DNA of 64,000 nucleotides from Pseudomonadota bacterium (GTDB lineage: Bacteria > Pseudomonadota > Gammaproteobacteria > Burkholderiales > Burkholderiaceae_C). The DNA lies in contig CAUJHV010000024.1 in NCBI GenBank assembly GCA_963205115.1, forward strand, positions 60,008-124,007. The letters are read 5' to 3'. The notes under the pieces were generated by a model. It was not told the origin of the DNA. It saw only the letters and a list, made by a program, of their open reading frames with translations, and did no database searches. The translations under genes and the position numbers were made by a program. This document shows positions 16,523-26,296 of the stretch, one piece after another (within the stretch, counting starts at the first letter, position 1; each line of letters opens with the position of its first letter).

Positions 16523-17683
16523 ATGGAACCAACCCTGCCCGGGGCGCCGACGCCCGCGCCCGTTGCTGCCGCTGCCGGGGCGCCCACTGGCGTGCCCGCA
16601 CCCACGGGCGCGCCCGCGCAGGTGCCGCCTTCCGCGGCTGCACTGGCCATTCCGGCGGTCGCGCGTGAGCCATCCGCCGCGCCGGCGGCGCCGGGCTGGG
16701 CGACATTGATGGTGTCCAGCTGCAACCTGCTCAACCTCGCGTTGCCGGGCCGGGTGTTCTACTCCAACCAGGCAGCTTATGGTACGGACGACTACCGCCA
16801 GAAGATCGACTGGCTGGGCTCGATGGTGGCGCGCCTGAACGCCGACGTGATCGGCTTCCAGGAGGTGTGGGACGAGGCGGCCTTGCGCGCGGCCGTGGCC
16901 CGCAGCGACATGCGCTATCCGCACGTCATCGCACCCGGCGCGGAGAACGGCGCCACCGGCACGCCGCGCCTGGGCCTGGCCACGCGGCTGGCGCTGGAGA
17001 GCGTCGAGTCGATCGAGGCCTTTGCGCCGCACGAACGGGTGCAGGTGCCGGAGATCGGCGAGCAGCAGCGCTTCGAGCGCCCGGTGCTGAAGGCCACGCT
17101 GCGCATGAAACACGGCCAGCGCCTGCACGTGCTGGTGGCGCACCTGAAGAGCAAGCGGCCGAAATACCTGCAGGACGCCGACGGCAACCCGGTCGAGGAC
17201 CGCGACGACCCGGTGGTCACCGTGCGCGCGACGATGCGCTCGATGGTCATGCGCGCGGCCGAGGCCGCGGCGATGCGCGGCATCGTGCTGCGCCTGGTGC
17301 AGCGCACGCGCGACCCGCTGATCCTGCTGGGCGACATGAACGACGGCCCGCATTCGGTGACCAGCCAGATGATCGCGGCCACGCAAGCCATCGCCTACGA
17401 CCGCCAGGCGCGCGACACGGCGCTGTTCCACGCCTGGGACGTGCAGGTCGAGCCGGCCCTGCGCCGCGACATGGCCTATTCGCACGTGCACCAGGGCTGG
17501 CCCGAGATGCTGGACCAGATCTGGGTCAGCGAGGAGTTTGTCGGCAGCTCGCGGTTCGCCATCGGCGATGTCAAGCGTGTCGAAGTGTTCAACGACCACC
17601 TGCACGAAAGCCGCGAACGCTGGCGCAGCGACCACGGCTTCGTGCGCGCGCTGCTGCGCGTGCGGCTGGGTCTTGGCGTTTGA
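16523..17683 (+). CDS. Endonuclease/exonuclease/phosphatase (EEP) family protein
   Basis: A metal-dependent phosphohydrolase of the EEP (exonuclease III / DNase I / inositol phosphatase) fold. Motifs in order: SCNLLNLA (substrate Asn), IGFQEVWD with the metal Glu, LHVLVAHLKSKRP with the catalytic His, LILLGDMNDGPHS with the DxN pair, and RSDHGFVRA with the general-base Asp-His. The substrate is not evident: DNA, nucleotide, or phospholipid headgroups are all possible. The first about 60 residues after the ATG at 16523 are Pro/Ala-rich low complexity (APTPAPVAAAAGAPTG), so the conserved domain begins near the ATG at 16710 and that may be the true start. It diverges from the lipid kinase gene. 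Confidence 0.85.
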   Translation: MEPTLPGAPTPAPVAAAAGAPTGVPAPTGAPAQVPPSAAALAIPAVAREPSAAPAAPGWATLMVSSCNLLNLALPGRVFYSNQAAYGTDDYRQKIDWLGSMVARLNADVIGFQEVWDEAALRAAVARSDMRYPHVIAPGAENGATGTPRLGLATRLALESVESIEAFAPHERVQVPEIGEQQRFERPVLKATLRMKHGQRLHVLVAHLKSKRPKYLQDADGNPVEDRDDPVVTVRATMRSMVMRAAEAAAMRGIVLRLVQRTRDPLILLGDMNDGPHSVTSQMIAATQAIAYDRQARDTALFHAWDVQVEPALRRDMAYSHVHQGWPEMLDQIWVSEEFVGSSRFAIGDVKRVEVFNDHLHESRERWRSDHGFVRALLRVRLGLGV

Positions 17684-17751
17684 CAATTCCTTACTGTCGC
17701 TAGGGATTCACGGCGTACAACGGCACGCATACGCTTCGGCGTCAACGTGCC

Positions 17752-17949
17752 ATGAAAAACCTCGCCACTGCCTTCGGTCTGGTTTTCCTGTGCGCCCTCA
17801 CGGTTCTCGTGCAGGCCCAGGAGCCCGCGCCTGCGCCGTCCACACGGCAGGCCGAGACGGTCGAGGTCAAGACGGCGGCCGTGCAGTCGCCGGGCCCCTG
17901 CATGCGCGGCGGCCGCGGCTGCCAGCCGCGCAAGACCGCGACGCCCTGA
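17752..17949 (+). CDS. Small secreted protein of unknown function
   Basis: A 65-residue protein not recognised as a known family. Residues 1-23 form a clear signal peptide (MKN, hydrophobic LATAFGLVFLCALTVLV, cleavage after QA-Q). The mature 42 residues are Pro/Ala/Thr-rich and hold two cysteines six residues apart in PCMRGGRGCQPRK, possibly a disulfide. The tail is basic. It lies between the EEP-family gene (68 bp upstream) and a lytic transglycosylase (57 bp downstream), all on the same strand. A TTGACA at 17680-17685 could be part of its own promoter, although a matching -10 is weak. No function is proposed. Confidence 0.6.
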   Translation: MKNLATAFGLVFLCALTVLVQAQEPAPAPSTRQAETVEVKTAAVQSPGPCMRGGRGCQPRKTATP

Positions 17950-18006
17950 GTGCGGCTTCCCGGCCGGGTCAGGCGCTGCGGCCGGCGTCTGTGCCACCAT
18001 GGCGGC

Positions 18007-19224
18007 ATGTCTGATCGGGTCATTCCACTTCTTCCCCTGCTGACGGCTGCGGCCGTGGTCCTGGGCAGCGCGTCGGCGCGTGCGCAGGACGAGGCGGCGT
18101 TCTCGCGCTGCCTGGCCGGGCTGCAGGGCGATGCGCAGCGCGAGGGCGTCACGCGGGCCACCTTCGAGCAGCTGACTGCCGGCATCAAGCCGGATCCCAG
18201 CCTGCTGGAGCTGCTGGACAACCAGCCGGAATTCCGCACGCCGATCTGGGACTACCTGGCTTCGCTGGTGGACGACGAACGTGTGGCCGACGGCCGCGCG
18301 ATGCTGGCGCAGTGGCAGCCGCAGCTGGCGGAGGTCGAGAAGCGCTACGGCGTCGACCCGGCCACCGTGGTGGCCGTGTGGGGCGTGGAGAGCAATTTCG
18401 GGCGCAGCTTCGGCAAGCGGCCGATCCTGGCCTCGCTGGCCAACCTGTCGTGCACGGGGCGTCGCCAGGCGTATTTCCGCACGGAGCTGTTTGCGGCCAT
18501 GAAGATCGTGCAGCGCGGCGACGTGACGGCCGATGCCATGGTCGGTTCCTGGGCCGGCGCATTCGGCCACACGCAATTCATGCCCAGCACCTACCTGCGC
18601 CTGGCGGTGGATTTCGACGGCGACGGCCGGCGCGACCTGGTGGGCAGCGTGCCCGACGCGCTGGCCTCGACGGCCAACTTCCTGGCGCGCGGCGGCTGGC
18701 GCACGCAGCAGCCCTGGGGCTACGAGGTCAAGCTGCCGGCCGGCTTCGACACCAGCGGCACCGGCCGCAAGGCCAGGCGCGCCCTGGCCGACTGGAGTAC
18801 GCGCGGCGTGCGGCGCGTGGACGGCTCGCCGCTCAACGGTCCGGCCGAGGGCGCGGCGCTGCTGCTGCCCGCCGGCCCGCAAGGCCCGGCCTTTGTCGTG
18901 TTCTCCAACTTCGACGCCATCTTTGGCTACAACGCGGCCGAAAGCTATGCGCTGGCCATCGCGCACCTGGCCGACCGGCTGCGCGGCGGTGCGCGCTTTG
19001 TCACGCCCTGGCCCACGGACGATCCGGGCCTGTCGCGCGTGGATCGCCGGGAGTTGCAGACCCTGCTGCTGGCGCGCGGCCACGCCATTGGCGAGGTCGA
19101 CGGCGTGCTGGGCGCAGCCTCGCGCGCGGCCATCAAGGCCGAGCAGCAGCGGCTGGGCCTGACGCCCGTCGACGGCCGCGCCGGCCAGAAGCTGCTGGGC
19201 CGCCTGCGCGCCGGCGGCAACTGA
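18007..19224 (+). CDS. Lytic murein transglycosylase (MltB/SLT family 3)
   Basis: A 405-residue periplasmic murein hydrolase. Residues 1-26 are a signal peptide ending ASARA, without a lipobox, so it is a soluble or loosely bound MltB-like enzyme. The catalytic domain has VWGVESNFGRSFGKRPIL with the catalytic Glu128, GAFGHTQFMPSTYLRLAVDFDGDGRRDL and the SVPDALASTANFLARGGW motif. A C-terminal peptidoglycan-binding domain 1 follows (LLLARGHAIGEVDGVLG to GLTPVDGRAGQKLL). It cleaves the glycan backbone to 1,6-anhydromuropeptides during wall remodelling. The ATG at 18007 begins the signal peptide; the longer frame upstream has no signal. Confidence 0.94.
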   Translation: MSDRVIPLLPLLTAAAVVLGSASARAQDEAAFSRCLAGLQGDAQREGVTRATFEQLTAGIKPDPSLLELLDNQPEFRTPIWDYLASLVDDERVADGRAMLAQWQPQLAEVEKRYGVDPATVVAVWGVESNFGRSFGKRPILASLANLSCTGRRQAYFRTELFAAMKIVQRGDVTADAMVGSWAGAFGHTQFMPSTYLRLAVDFDGDGRRDLVGSVPDALASTANFLARGGWRTQQPWGYEVKLPAGFDTSGTGRKARRALADWSTRGVRRVDGSPLNGPAEGAALLLPAGPQGPAFVVFSNFDAIFGYNAAESYALAIAHLADRLRGGARFVTPWPTDDPGLSRVDRRELQTLLLARGHAIGEVDGVLGAASRAAIKAEQQRLGLTPVDGRAGQKLLGRLRAGGN

Positions 19225-19288
19225 TCCACGGCGTTAGACCTCAGCCGCAGCCGCCGCCGCGGCGAAGCCCGCCGCAGCAGACGGCGCC

Positions 19289-21664
19289 TCAAGGCAAGGT
19301 CAGCACCAGCGGCGGCGCGATGCGCGCCTTGGCCACATCTTCTGCATGGAAGGGCAGCTGGGGCCACTGCTTGGCCGAGAAGGCCCGCAGCTGGTCAGTG
19401 GTGTGCGGCGAAGCCGGGTCCGTGCTCTGGCCGTAGGTCAAGATGGCCTGGGCCACCGGGCCGCGGTCATCGAAGCCGACGGTCTGCACGTAGCTCGTGC
19501 CGTAATCGATGCGGATGCCCTTGGGCCCGATGCCCGGTGCGCCGCGGTCGCCCAGGTTGTTCAGCACGCCTTCGATCTCGTCGCCGCCATGCAGGCCGAT
19601 GTCGGCGTCGGTGATGGCCGGACGCTGCACGCGGGCCAGCGGGGCATCCAGCGCAAAGCCAGCGCCCTTGACCTTGGCGACGGCGCCGGACAGCGATTCC
19701 CAGACCTTGGCCGCCACCGCGGCGTCGGCCATCTTCAGGCCCGCCGGACCGGCCACCGGGTTGGCGGGGTCGAAGGCCGTGCGGTGCACGCCGGGGATGC
19801 TGCGTGCCGTGCGCCAGAACTCGCGGAACAGGTGTGCACCGCGCGAGCCGCTGTCGCTGGTGCGGTCCCAGCTGCGCAGCGCGTTGCAGCCCTCGACGGC
19901 GGCGGCGTCGGCCGGCGGCGTGACCGCGCAGGCCACCAGCAGGTCGGGCATCACCGCGTGGCCCATGAAATTGCGGTTGGTGAAAAGCTGGCGCTGTGCG
20001 CGTTCGGCGGTGACCTTGCCCTCGGCCAGCATCAGCGGGATCTCGAACAGGCCGGCGCGGGTGCGCGTGCGGTTCAGCTGCGCATCGCCCACCAGCGGCG
20101 AGATGCCGCTGAAGCGCGCCTCGGGGTGCGTGTAGACGAAGCTGTCGTTGCTGTTGTGGACCCAGTCGCTGCGCATCACCACGGGCATGCGCGCCGGCGG
20201 CGTGAGGCCGGGCACCGGCGAGGCGCTGTCGCGCCGCCAGTCGCAGGTGCTCTTGCTGCCGTCCAGCACCACCAGGCCGGCCGCACGCAGCAGCGCCTTG
20301 GCCGGCGCGCTGGGTGCGCAGCGTTCCAGCTGCGCGGCGTCCACATCGGGAACGACGCTCACATCGGCATACATCGCCTGGCCGTGGCGGTCGGCCGCGA
20401 TGGTGTTGACCCAGGGGATGCCCAGGCTGCCCATGGCGCTGCGCATCTCAGCCACGCTGGTGGCGCGGCCGAAGGCCAGCCAGGTGTCGGTGGACCGGGC
20501 ATTGCCGCTGTTGGCGTCCTGCAGCGCGTAGGCCGTCTTGGCCGTCCAGTTCAGCCCGGCGCGTGGGTTGACGATGACCGGACCCCAGCGGGTGGACCAC
20601 ACGGTGGTCGTCTTGCGCTGCAGGCTGCCGTCGGGCTGGCGCACGTCGATGCCGATGCTGCGCGAGGCCATCTTCATGGTCTGGCCGTCGACGACGTAGG
20701 CCGTCGGGTCGCCCGCGGCCAGTGTCAGCTCGTACAGCGTGAAGCGCTTGCCGGTGGACACGGTGTGCGACCAGGCCACGTCCTTGTTGAAGCCGATCTG
20801 CACGATGGGGCTCTGCCCGAGGCTGGCGCCCATGACGTCGAGCCGGCCCGGCACCTTCAGGTGCATCTGCCAGAAGCGGTTGACGCCCACCCACGGGAAG
20901 TGCGGGTTGCCCAGCAGCAGGCCGCGGCCGCTGGCCGTGGTGTCGCGCCCGAAGGCCCAGGCGTTGGAGCCGAAGGGTGAATCCAGCAGGCCCGCTTCAC
21001 GCATGGCCTGCGCGGCGTCGGCGAGTGTGGTCGGCGCGACCGGTTCGGCGGATGCCGCGCCTGCGGCCGGCGGCCGGGCACCCAGCATCGCATCGGCCAG
21101 CGCTGCGATGCCGGCCTGCACACTGGTGACTTCCGCCAGGCGCCTGAATTCAGCCACGGTCATCGGCCGTACCCAGGGCTGGTTGGCACAGGCCGCCGGC
21201 AGCTGGTTGCGGCGATCAGCCAGGAAGCGGTTGTAGCCGGCCACGTAGCCCTGCGCCAGACGGCGCGCGTCGGCGCTCTGTGCGGCCCAGGCCTTTTCCA
21301 GCGCGGCGTCGTCCATGTGCGCGCCGACGAAAAAGTCGATCTGCTCATTGGGCAGCTGGCGCAGCCCGAACAGGCCGCTGGCGGTGCCGCCGCCGAAGAA
21401 GCGGGCGCGTTCGCCGCGCACGCTGACCAGCTGCTGCGCGGTCTGGCACACGTTGTCCTGCGCATGGGCATAGGCCACGCCGTAGGCAAGGGACTCCATG
21501 TCCGGCGCGGTGATGTGCGCCACGCCATGCGTGGTGCGTTCGATGGTGGCGCTGCGCGGGCCGCCGCTGCCGGACATCGGCGTGCTGCAGGCGCTCATCA
21601 GCAACAGGGCGGCGGCGCTGGCGCCCAGGGCCAGGCGGGCCGCGGGGGCGGTCTTGCGGGACAT
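19289..21664 (-). CDS. Penicillin acylase-family lipoprotein (possible AHL acylase)
   Basis: A 791-residue member of the Ntn-hydrolase penicillin acylase family (S45). The signal ends in LLMSAC with Cys26 as a lipidation site, so it is probably a periplasmic lipoprotein. After an alpha-chain and a linker, the precursor has LLDSPFGSNAWAFG, where Ser233 would become the N-terminal nucleophile of the beta chain after autocleavage; the oxyanion and structural elements (NPHFPW, WSHTVS, NANR-like NRNF) follow. Relatives hydrolyse amides such as penicillins, acyl-homoserine lactones or aculeacin; substrate cannot be fixed from sequence. The gene is on the minus strand, convergent with the lytic transglycosylase, without operon partners. 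Confidence 0.9.
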   Translation of the reverse strand: MSRKTAPAARLALGASAAALLLMSACSTPMSGSGGPRSATIERTTHGVAHITAPDMESLAYGVAYAHAQDNVCQTAQQLVSVRGERARFFGGGTASGLFGLRQLPNEQIDFFVGAHMDDAALEKAWAAQSADARRLAQGYVAGYNRFLADRRNQLPAACANQPWVRPMTVAEFRRLAEVTSVQAGIAALADAMLGARPPAAGAASAEPVAPTTLADAAQAMREAGLLDSPFGSNAWAFGRDTTASGRGLLLGNPHFPWVGVNRFWQMHLKVPGRLDVMGASLGQSPIVQIGFNKDVAWSHTVSTGKRFTLYELTLAAGDPTAYVVDGQTMKMASRSIGIDVRQPDGSLQRKTTTVWSTRWGPVIVNPRAGLNWTAKTAYALQDANSGNARSTDTWLAFGRATSVAEMRSAMGSLGIPWVNTIAADRHGQAMYADVSVVPDVDAAQLERCAPSAPAKALLRAAGLVVLDGSKSTCDWRRDSASPVPGLTPPARMPVVMRSDWVHNSNDSFVYTHPEARFSGISPLVGDAQLNRTRTRAGLFEIPLMLAEGKVTAERAQRQLFTNRNFMGHAVMPDLLVACAVTPPADAAAVEGCNALRSWDRTSDSGSRGAHLFREFWRTARSIPGVHRTAFDPANPVAGPAGLKMADAAVAAKVWESLSGAVAKVKGAGFALDAPLARVQRPAITDADIGLHGGDEIEGVLNNLGDRGAPGIGPKGIRIDYGTSYVQTVGFDDRGPVAQAILTYGQSTDPASPHTTDQLRAFSAKQWPQLPFHAEDVAKARIAPPLVLTLP

Positions 21665-21815
21665 GTCGGTTCTCCTCGTGGCGGCCGCCGCGCGCGCGAG
21701 TGGCGCGGCCGGACCCTGTCCGACAGCCTAGCGCAGCGCGATCGCCACGGACATGCGGGTCTGCGCGCGGTGCGGAACTGCGCCGACCCCTGAGCGCGAG
21801 ACCACGCAGGTGCAC

Positions 21816-21844
21816 CCGCGCCGCCGGGCATCGGCCCGGCGCGG
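21816..21844 (-). terminator. GC-rich hairpin after icmF
   Basis: CCGCGCC(GCC)GGGC pairs with GCCCGGCGCGG across a 4-nt ATCG loop, giving an 11-bp stem with a 3-nt bulge, 16 bp beyond the icmF stop. There is no U-tract. It lies between icmF and the downstream acylase gene on the same strand and may end the icmF transcript. Confidence 0.35.
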
Positions 21845-21860
21845 CAGGCCCCGCGCGGCC

Positions 21861-24800
21861 TTACATGCTGCGCCGGTACTGCCCGCCCACCTCGAACAGC
21901 GCATTCGTGATCTGCCCCAGCGAGCAGCAGCGCACGGCGTCCATCAGCACGGCAAAGACGTTGCGGTTGTCGATGACGGCCTGCTGCAGCCGCTCGAGCA
22001 TCGCCGGCGCCTCGTGCGCGTGGCGGGCGTGGAAGTCGGCCAGGCGTCGCAGCTGCGACTGCTTTTCTTCCTCGGTGCTGCGCGCCAGCTCGATGGTGTC
22101 GGGCACCAGATCGCCCTTGGGGTTGCGGAAGGTGTTGACGCCGATGATGGGGTACTCGCCGGTGTGCTTGAGCATCTCGTAGTGCATGCTCTCTTCCTGG
22201 ATCTTGCTGCGCTGGTAGCCGGTTTCCATCGCACCCAGCACGCCGCCGCGCTCGGCGATGCGCTCGAACTCCGACAGCACGGCTTCTTCGACCAGTTCGG
22301 TCAGCTCCTCGATGATGAAGGCGCCCTGGCTGGGGTTTTCGTTCTTCGCCAGGCCCCACTCGCGGTTGATCACCAGCTGGATGGCCATCGCGCGGCGCAC
22401 GGATTCGTCCGTGGGCGTGGTGATGGCCTCGTCGTAGGCGTTGGTGTGCAGCGAGTTGCAGTTGTCGTAGACGGCGATCAGCGCCTGCAGCGTCGTGCGG
22501 ATGTCGTTGAAGGCGATCTCCTGCGCATGCAGTGAACGGCCAGAGGTCTGGATGTGGTACTTCAGCTTCTGGCTGCGTTCGTTGGCGCCGTAGCGGTCGC
22601 GCATCGCGGTGGCCCAGATGCGGCGCGCCACGCGGCCCAGCACCGTGTACTCCGGGTCCATGCCGTTGCTGAAGAAGTACGACAGGTTCGGCGCGAAGTC
22701 GTCGATGTGCATGCCGCGCGCGAGATACGCCTCCACGAAGGTGAAGCCGTTGCTCAGCGTGAAGGCCAGCTGGCTGATCGGGTTGGCGCCGGCTTCGGCG
22801 ATGTGATAGCCGCTGATCGACACCGAGTAGAAGTTGCGCACGTCGTTGTGCACGAAGTACTCGGCGATGTCACCCATCACCTTCAGGCTGAACTCGGTGG
22901 AGAAGATGCAGGTGTTCTGGCCCTGGTCTTCCTTGAGGATGTCGGCCTGCACGGTGCCGCGCACATTGGCCAGCGTCCAGGCGCGGATCTTCTGCGCTTC
23001 GGTGTCGGTGGGCTCGCGGCCGTTGTCGGCCTTGAACTTCTCGAGCTGCTGGTCGACGGCCGCGTTCATGAACATCGCCAGGATCGACGGCGCCGGGCCG
23101 TTGATGGTCATGCTCACGCTGGTGGCGGGTGCGCACAGGTCGAAGCCCGAATACAGCACCTTCAGGTCGTCCAGCGTGGCGATGCTCACGCCGCTGTTGC
23201 CCACCTTGCCGTAGATGTCCGGGCGCAGGTCGGGGTCGTTGCCGTAGAGCGTGACCGAGTCGAAGGCCGTGGACAGCCGCTTGGCGGGCATGCCCTCGCT
23301 CACGAGCTTGAAGCGGCGGTTGGTGCGGAAGGCGTCGCCTTCGCCCGCGAACATGCGCGTGGGGTCTTCGTTCTCGCGCTTGAAGGCGAAGACGCCGGCG
23401 GTGTACGGGAAGCTGCCCGGCACGTTCTCCAGCATCAGCCACTTCAGCAGTTCGCCGTGGTCTTCATAGCTGGGCAGCACGACCTTGCGGATCTTGTTGC
23501 CCGACAGCGTGGTGTGCACGAGCGCGGTGCGGATCTCCTTGTCGCGGATCTTCACCACGTACTCGTCGCCGGCGTAGGCCTTCTGCATGTCCGGCCATTG
23601 CGACAGCAGCTTGCGGGCGTTCGGGTCGAGTCGCGATTCGCGCGCATCGGCCAGCTTCAGCACGGTCTGCCGTGCGCCGTCGCGCGTGGCGTCGTCCTCG
23701 TGCAGCATGCGGGCGCTTTCGCGCAGCTGTTGGATTTCGCGTGCCAGCCGGGCCTGCTCGCGCGCGCGGCGCTTGTAGCCGCGCACGGTGTCGGCGATGT
23801 CGGCCAGGTAGCGCACACGCGACGGCGGCACGATGGGCGTCTGGTGCGTGCTGTGGCGTGTGGACACCCGCGGCAGGCGGCCTTCGCCGAGCGTCAGGCC
23901 CAGCGCCTGCAGGCGCGGCAGCAGGGCCTGGTACAGCGCCGTCACGCCGTCGTCGTTGAAGCGGCTGGCCATGGTGCCGAAGACCGGCATCTGGTCCGGC
24001 GGCGTGGTGAAGGCTTCCTTGTTGCGCTGCACCTGCTTGGCGACATCGCGCAGCGCGTCGCTGGCGCCCTTGCGGTCGAACTTGTTGATCGCCACGAATT
24101 CGGCGAAGTCCAGCATGTCGATCTTCTCGAGCTGGCTGGCGGCGCCGAACTCCGGCGTCATCACATACATGGGCACGTCCACCAGCGGCACGATGGCCGC
24201 GTCGCCCTGGCCGATGCCCGAGGTCTCGACGATGATCAGGTCGAAGCCCGCGGCCTTGCAGGCGGTCAGCACGTCGGGCAGCGCCTGGCTGATCTCGCTG
24301 CCGAAGTCGCGTGTGGCCAGGCTGCGCATGAAGACACGGGCGGTGCCGGGGGCGGCGCCATCCGCGGCCGGCGTCGTTGGCGCGGCGGTCTGCGACGGTG
24401 AAGACCATTCGCTGATCGCATTCATGCGGATGCGGTCGCCCAGCAGGGCACCACCGCTCTTGCGCCGCGACGGGTCGATCGATATCACGGCGATGCGCAG
24501 GCTGTCGCCCTGGTCCAGCCGCAGGCGGCGCACCAGTTCGTCGGTGAGGGACGACTTGCCGGCGCCGCCGGTGCCGGTGATGCCCAGCACGGGGATGCGC
24601 GTGCCCGCGGCTGCGGCCGCCAGGCTTTCCAGCAGCGCCGGCTCGGCCTTGCCGTTTTCCAGCGCGGTGATGGCCTGCGCCAGCGCGCGCCAGGCGGCGT
24701 CGCTGTGGCCCTGCAGCGCGGATGCGTGCTTGGGCGCATGCGCGGACAGCTCGGTGTCGCAGCGCATGACCATCTCGCCGATCATGCCCTGCAGGCCCAT

Positions 24801-25208
24801 GCGCTGGCCGTCTTCGGGGCTGTAGATGCGCGTGACGCCGTAGTCCTGCAGCTCGCGGATCTCGGCCGGCACGATGACCCCGCCGCCGCCGCCGAAGACC
24901 TGCACGTGCGCGCCGCCGCGCGCGCGCAGCTGGTCGATCATGTACTTGAAATATTCGACGTGGCCGCCCTGGTAGCTGCTGATGGCGATGCCCTGCACGT
25001 CTTCCTGCAGCGCGGCGGTGACGATCTCGTCGACCGAGCGGTTGTGGCCCAGGTGGATGACCTCGGCACCCATGCCCTGCAGGATGCGGCGCATGATGTT
25101 GATGGCCGCGTCGTGCCCGTCGAACAGCGACGCGGCGGTGACGAAGCGCACCTTGTGCGTCGGGCGGTAGTTGGCCAGGGCCTGGAATTCGGCGGACAGA
25201 TCGGTCAT
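21861..25208 (-). CDS. icmF: Fused isobutyryl-CoA mutase / G-protein chaperone IcmF
   Basis: A 1115-residue fusion enzyme. An N-terminal B12-binding domain (about 10-150) has [10 protein letters not shown] with the cobalt ligand His32 and GGGGVIVP. A MeaI-type G domain follows, with P-loop GTGGAGKSS (212-220), [10 protein letters not shown] and NKFD. The C-terminal two-thirds is the acyl-CoA mutase barrel, with [15 protein letters not shown], the IcmF form of the substrate pocket rather than the methylmalonyl-CoA mutase form. IcmF interconverts isobutyryl-CoA and n-butyryl-CoA with adenosylcobalamin, and many also rearrange pivalyl-CoA or isovaleryl-CoA slowly. The ATG at 25208 is chosen over 25280, which reads through leader DNA. 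An operator-like palindrome at 25278-25299 matches one before the isovaleryl-CoA dehydrogenase gene. Confidence 0.96.
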   Translation of the reverse strand: MTDLSAEFQALANYRPTHKVRFVTAASLFDGHDAAINIMRRILQGMGAEVIHLGHNRSVDEIVTAALQEDVQGIAISSYQGGHVEYFKYMIDQLRARGGAHVQVFGGGGGVIVPAEIRELQDYGVTRIYSPEDGQRMGLQGMIGEMVMRCDTELSAHAPKHASALQGHSDAAWRALAQAITALENGKAEPALLESLAAAAAGTRIPVLGITGTGGAGKSSLTDELVRRLRLDQGDSLRIAVISIDPSRRKSGGALLGDRIRMNAISEWSSPSQTAAPTTPAADGAAPGTARVFMRSLATRDFGSEISQALPDVLTACKAAGFDLIIVETSGIGQGDAAIVPLVDVPMYVMTPEFGAASQLEKIDMLDFAEFVAINKFDRKGASDALRDVAKQVQRNKEAFTTPPDQMPVFGTMASRFNDDGVTALYQALLPRLQALGLTLGEGRLPRVSTRHSTHQTPIVPPSRVRYLADIADTVRGYKRRAREQARLAREIQQLRESARMLHEDDATRDGARQTVLKLADARESRLDPNARKLLSQWPDMQKAYAGDEYVVKIRDKEIRTALVHTTLSGNKIRKVVLPSYEDHGELLKWLMLENVPGSFPYTAGVFAFKRENEDPTRMFAGEGDAFRTNRRFKLVSEGMPAKRLSTAFDSVTLYGNDPDLRPDIYGKVGNSGVSIATLDDLKVLYSGFDLCAPATSVSMTINGPAPSILAMFMNAAVDQQLEKFKADNGREPTDTEAQKIRAWTLANVRGTVQADILKEDQGQNTCIFSTEFSLKVMGDIAEYFVHNDVRNFYSVSISGYHIAEAGANPISQLAFTLSNGFTFVEAYLARGMHIDDFAPNLSYFFSNGMDPEYTVLGRVARRIWATAMRDRYGANERSQKLKYHIQTSGRSLHAQEIAFNDIRTTLQALIAVYDNCNSLHTNAYDEAITTPTDESVRRAMAIQLVINREWGLAKNENPSQGAFIIEELTELVEEAVLSEFERIAERGGVLGAMETGYQRSKIQEESMHYEMLKHTGEYPIIGVNTFRNPKGDLVPDTIELARSTEEEKQSQLRRLADFHARHAHEAPAMLERLQQAVIDNRNVFAVLMDAVRCCSLGQITNALFEVGGQYRRSM

Positions 25209-25277
25209 GGCGGCGGTTCTCGCGGAAGAAGGGCGGCTGCGGAAACGATGCCCGCGCGGTGGCAGGCATCGGCACTC

Positions 25278-25299
25278 CAATTGACGTGCGCGTCAATTG
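25278..25299 (-). promoter_or_regulatory. Operator-like palindrome upstream of icmF
   Basis: CAATTGACG-TGCG-CGTCAATTG is a perfect 9+4+9 inverted repeat. On the coding strand of icmF a -10-like CATGAT (25301-25306) precedes the core TGACGCGCACGTCA by exactly 5 nt, so the site would cover the transcription start. The core matches the site at 50590-50603 in 12 of 14 positions and resembles palindromes described for LiuR-type MerR regulators. Confidence 0.65.
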
Positions 25300-25510
25300 A
25301 ATCATGCCACCCGCGCCTGACGTCCGCGTATCACGTTCGCCGCTGCGGGTCATGGTTATCACCTAAGCGCCACGTCGCTACCATGCGCGCAACAAAGTCG
25401 GGTGGGTGCCGCCCTGGAGGGTCGCCGCGCGGCACCGTCATCGCGAGCCCCTTCCGCAGTTCCCAGTCTGCGCGACCAGCCACTGACGGGTGCATCGGCG
25501 CATGCCCCAC

Positions 25511-25514
25511 GGAG
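25511..25514 (+). promoter_or_regulatory. Ribosome-binding site that fixes the coaX start
   Basis: GGAG lies 8 nt before TTG at 25523, ideal spacing, whereas the in-frame ATG at 25502 lies upstream of it with no such site. It supports TTG as the start codon of coaX. Confidence 0.6.
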
Positions 25515-25522
25515 ACCACGCC

Positions 25523-26296
25523 TTGAGCTTCCTGGCCATCGACATCGGCAATACACGCCTGAAGTGGGCGCTGTATTCGCAGGCCACGCCAGGCGGCGTG
25601 CCGGACGAGCAGGGCGCGGTGTTCCTGGAGAACATCGACACCCTGTCGGAGAGTGAGTGGACACGGTTGCCGGAGCCCGAGGGCATCCTGGGCTGCAACG
25701 TGGCCGGCGATGCCGTGCGGCGCCGCGTCGAAGAGCAGCTCGAGCTGTGGGACCTGCAGCCGCGCTGGGCCTACTCGAGCCCCGGCGCCTGCGGTGTGAC
25801 CAACGGCTACGACTATCCCGGACGCCTGGGCGTGGACCGCTTCGTGTCGCTCATCGGCGCGCGCTGGACCATGCAGCAGCGCGGGCCCGACCGGCCCGTG
25901 CTGGTGGTGATGATCGGCACGGCAGTCACAGTGGACGCGCTGGACACGTCAGGCCATTTCGTCGGCGGCCTGATCCTGCCCGGCCACGGCATCATGCTGC
26001 GTGCGCTGGAAGGCGGCACCGCCGGCCTGCGCGTGCCCACGGGCGAGGTGGTCGAATTCCCGACCAATACCAGCGATGCGCTGACCAGCGGCGGCACCTA
26101 TGCCATCACCGGGGCCATCGAGCACCAGTACCGGGCGCTGCAGGCCCGCTGCGGCGAAGCGCCGCTGACCCTGGTGACTGGTGGCGCCGGCTGGAAGGTC
26201 GCACCGCACATGAACTTCCCGCATGTGCTGCTGGACTCGCTCATCTTCGATGGTCTCCTGGTGCTGAACGCGAGTCGTCGTCGGGCTTCGGGCTGA
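25523..26296 (+). CDS. coaX: Type III pantothenate kinase
   Basis: A 257-residue CoaX. The ASKHA-fold motifs are present: phosphate 1 loop [13 protein letters not shown] at the very start, [15 protein letters not shown], phosphate 2 [18 protein letters not shown] and the C-terminal adenosine motif LVTGGAGW. It phosphorylates pantothenate, the first step of coenzyme A synthesis; unlike type I and II kinases it is not feedback-inhibited by CoA and needs a monovalent cation. I start it at TTG 25523 because of the ribosome-binding site and because FLAIDIGNT normally follows the initiator directly; ATG 25502 would add 7 residues. In many betaproteobacteria coaX follows birA; here it stands alone and overlaps a convergent channel gene by 56 bp. 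Confidence 0.94.
   Translation: MSFLAIDIGNTRLKWALYSQATPGGVPDEQGAVFLENIDTLSESEWTRLPEPEGILGCNVAGDAVRRRVEEQLELWDLQPRWAYSSPGACGVTNGYDYPGRLGVDRFVSLIGARWTMQQRGPDRPVLVVMIGTAVTVDALDTSGHFVGGLILPGHGIMLRALEGGTAGLRVPTGEVVEFPTNTSDALTSGGTYAITGAIEHQYRALQARCGEAPLTLVTGGAGWKVAPHMNFPHVLLDSLIFDGLLVLNASRRRASG

Larger units (their letters stand above)
25209..25522. other. Intergenic region between divergent icmF and coaX
   Basis: This 314-bp gap holds no credible gene. It contains the icmF leader, the palindrome and -10-like element at 25278-25306, and the coaX leader with its ribosome-binding site. Outside these I see nothing recognisable. Confidence 0.6.
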
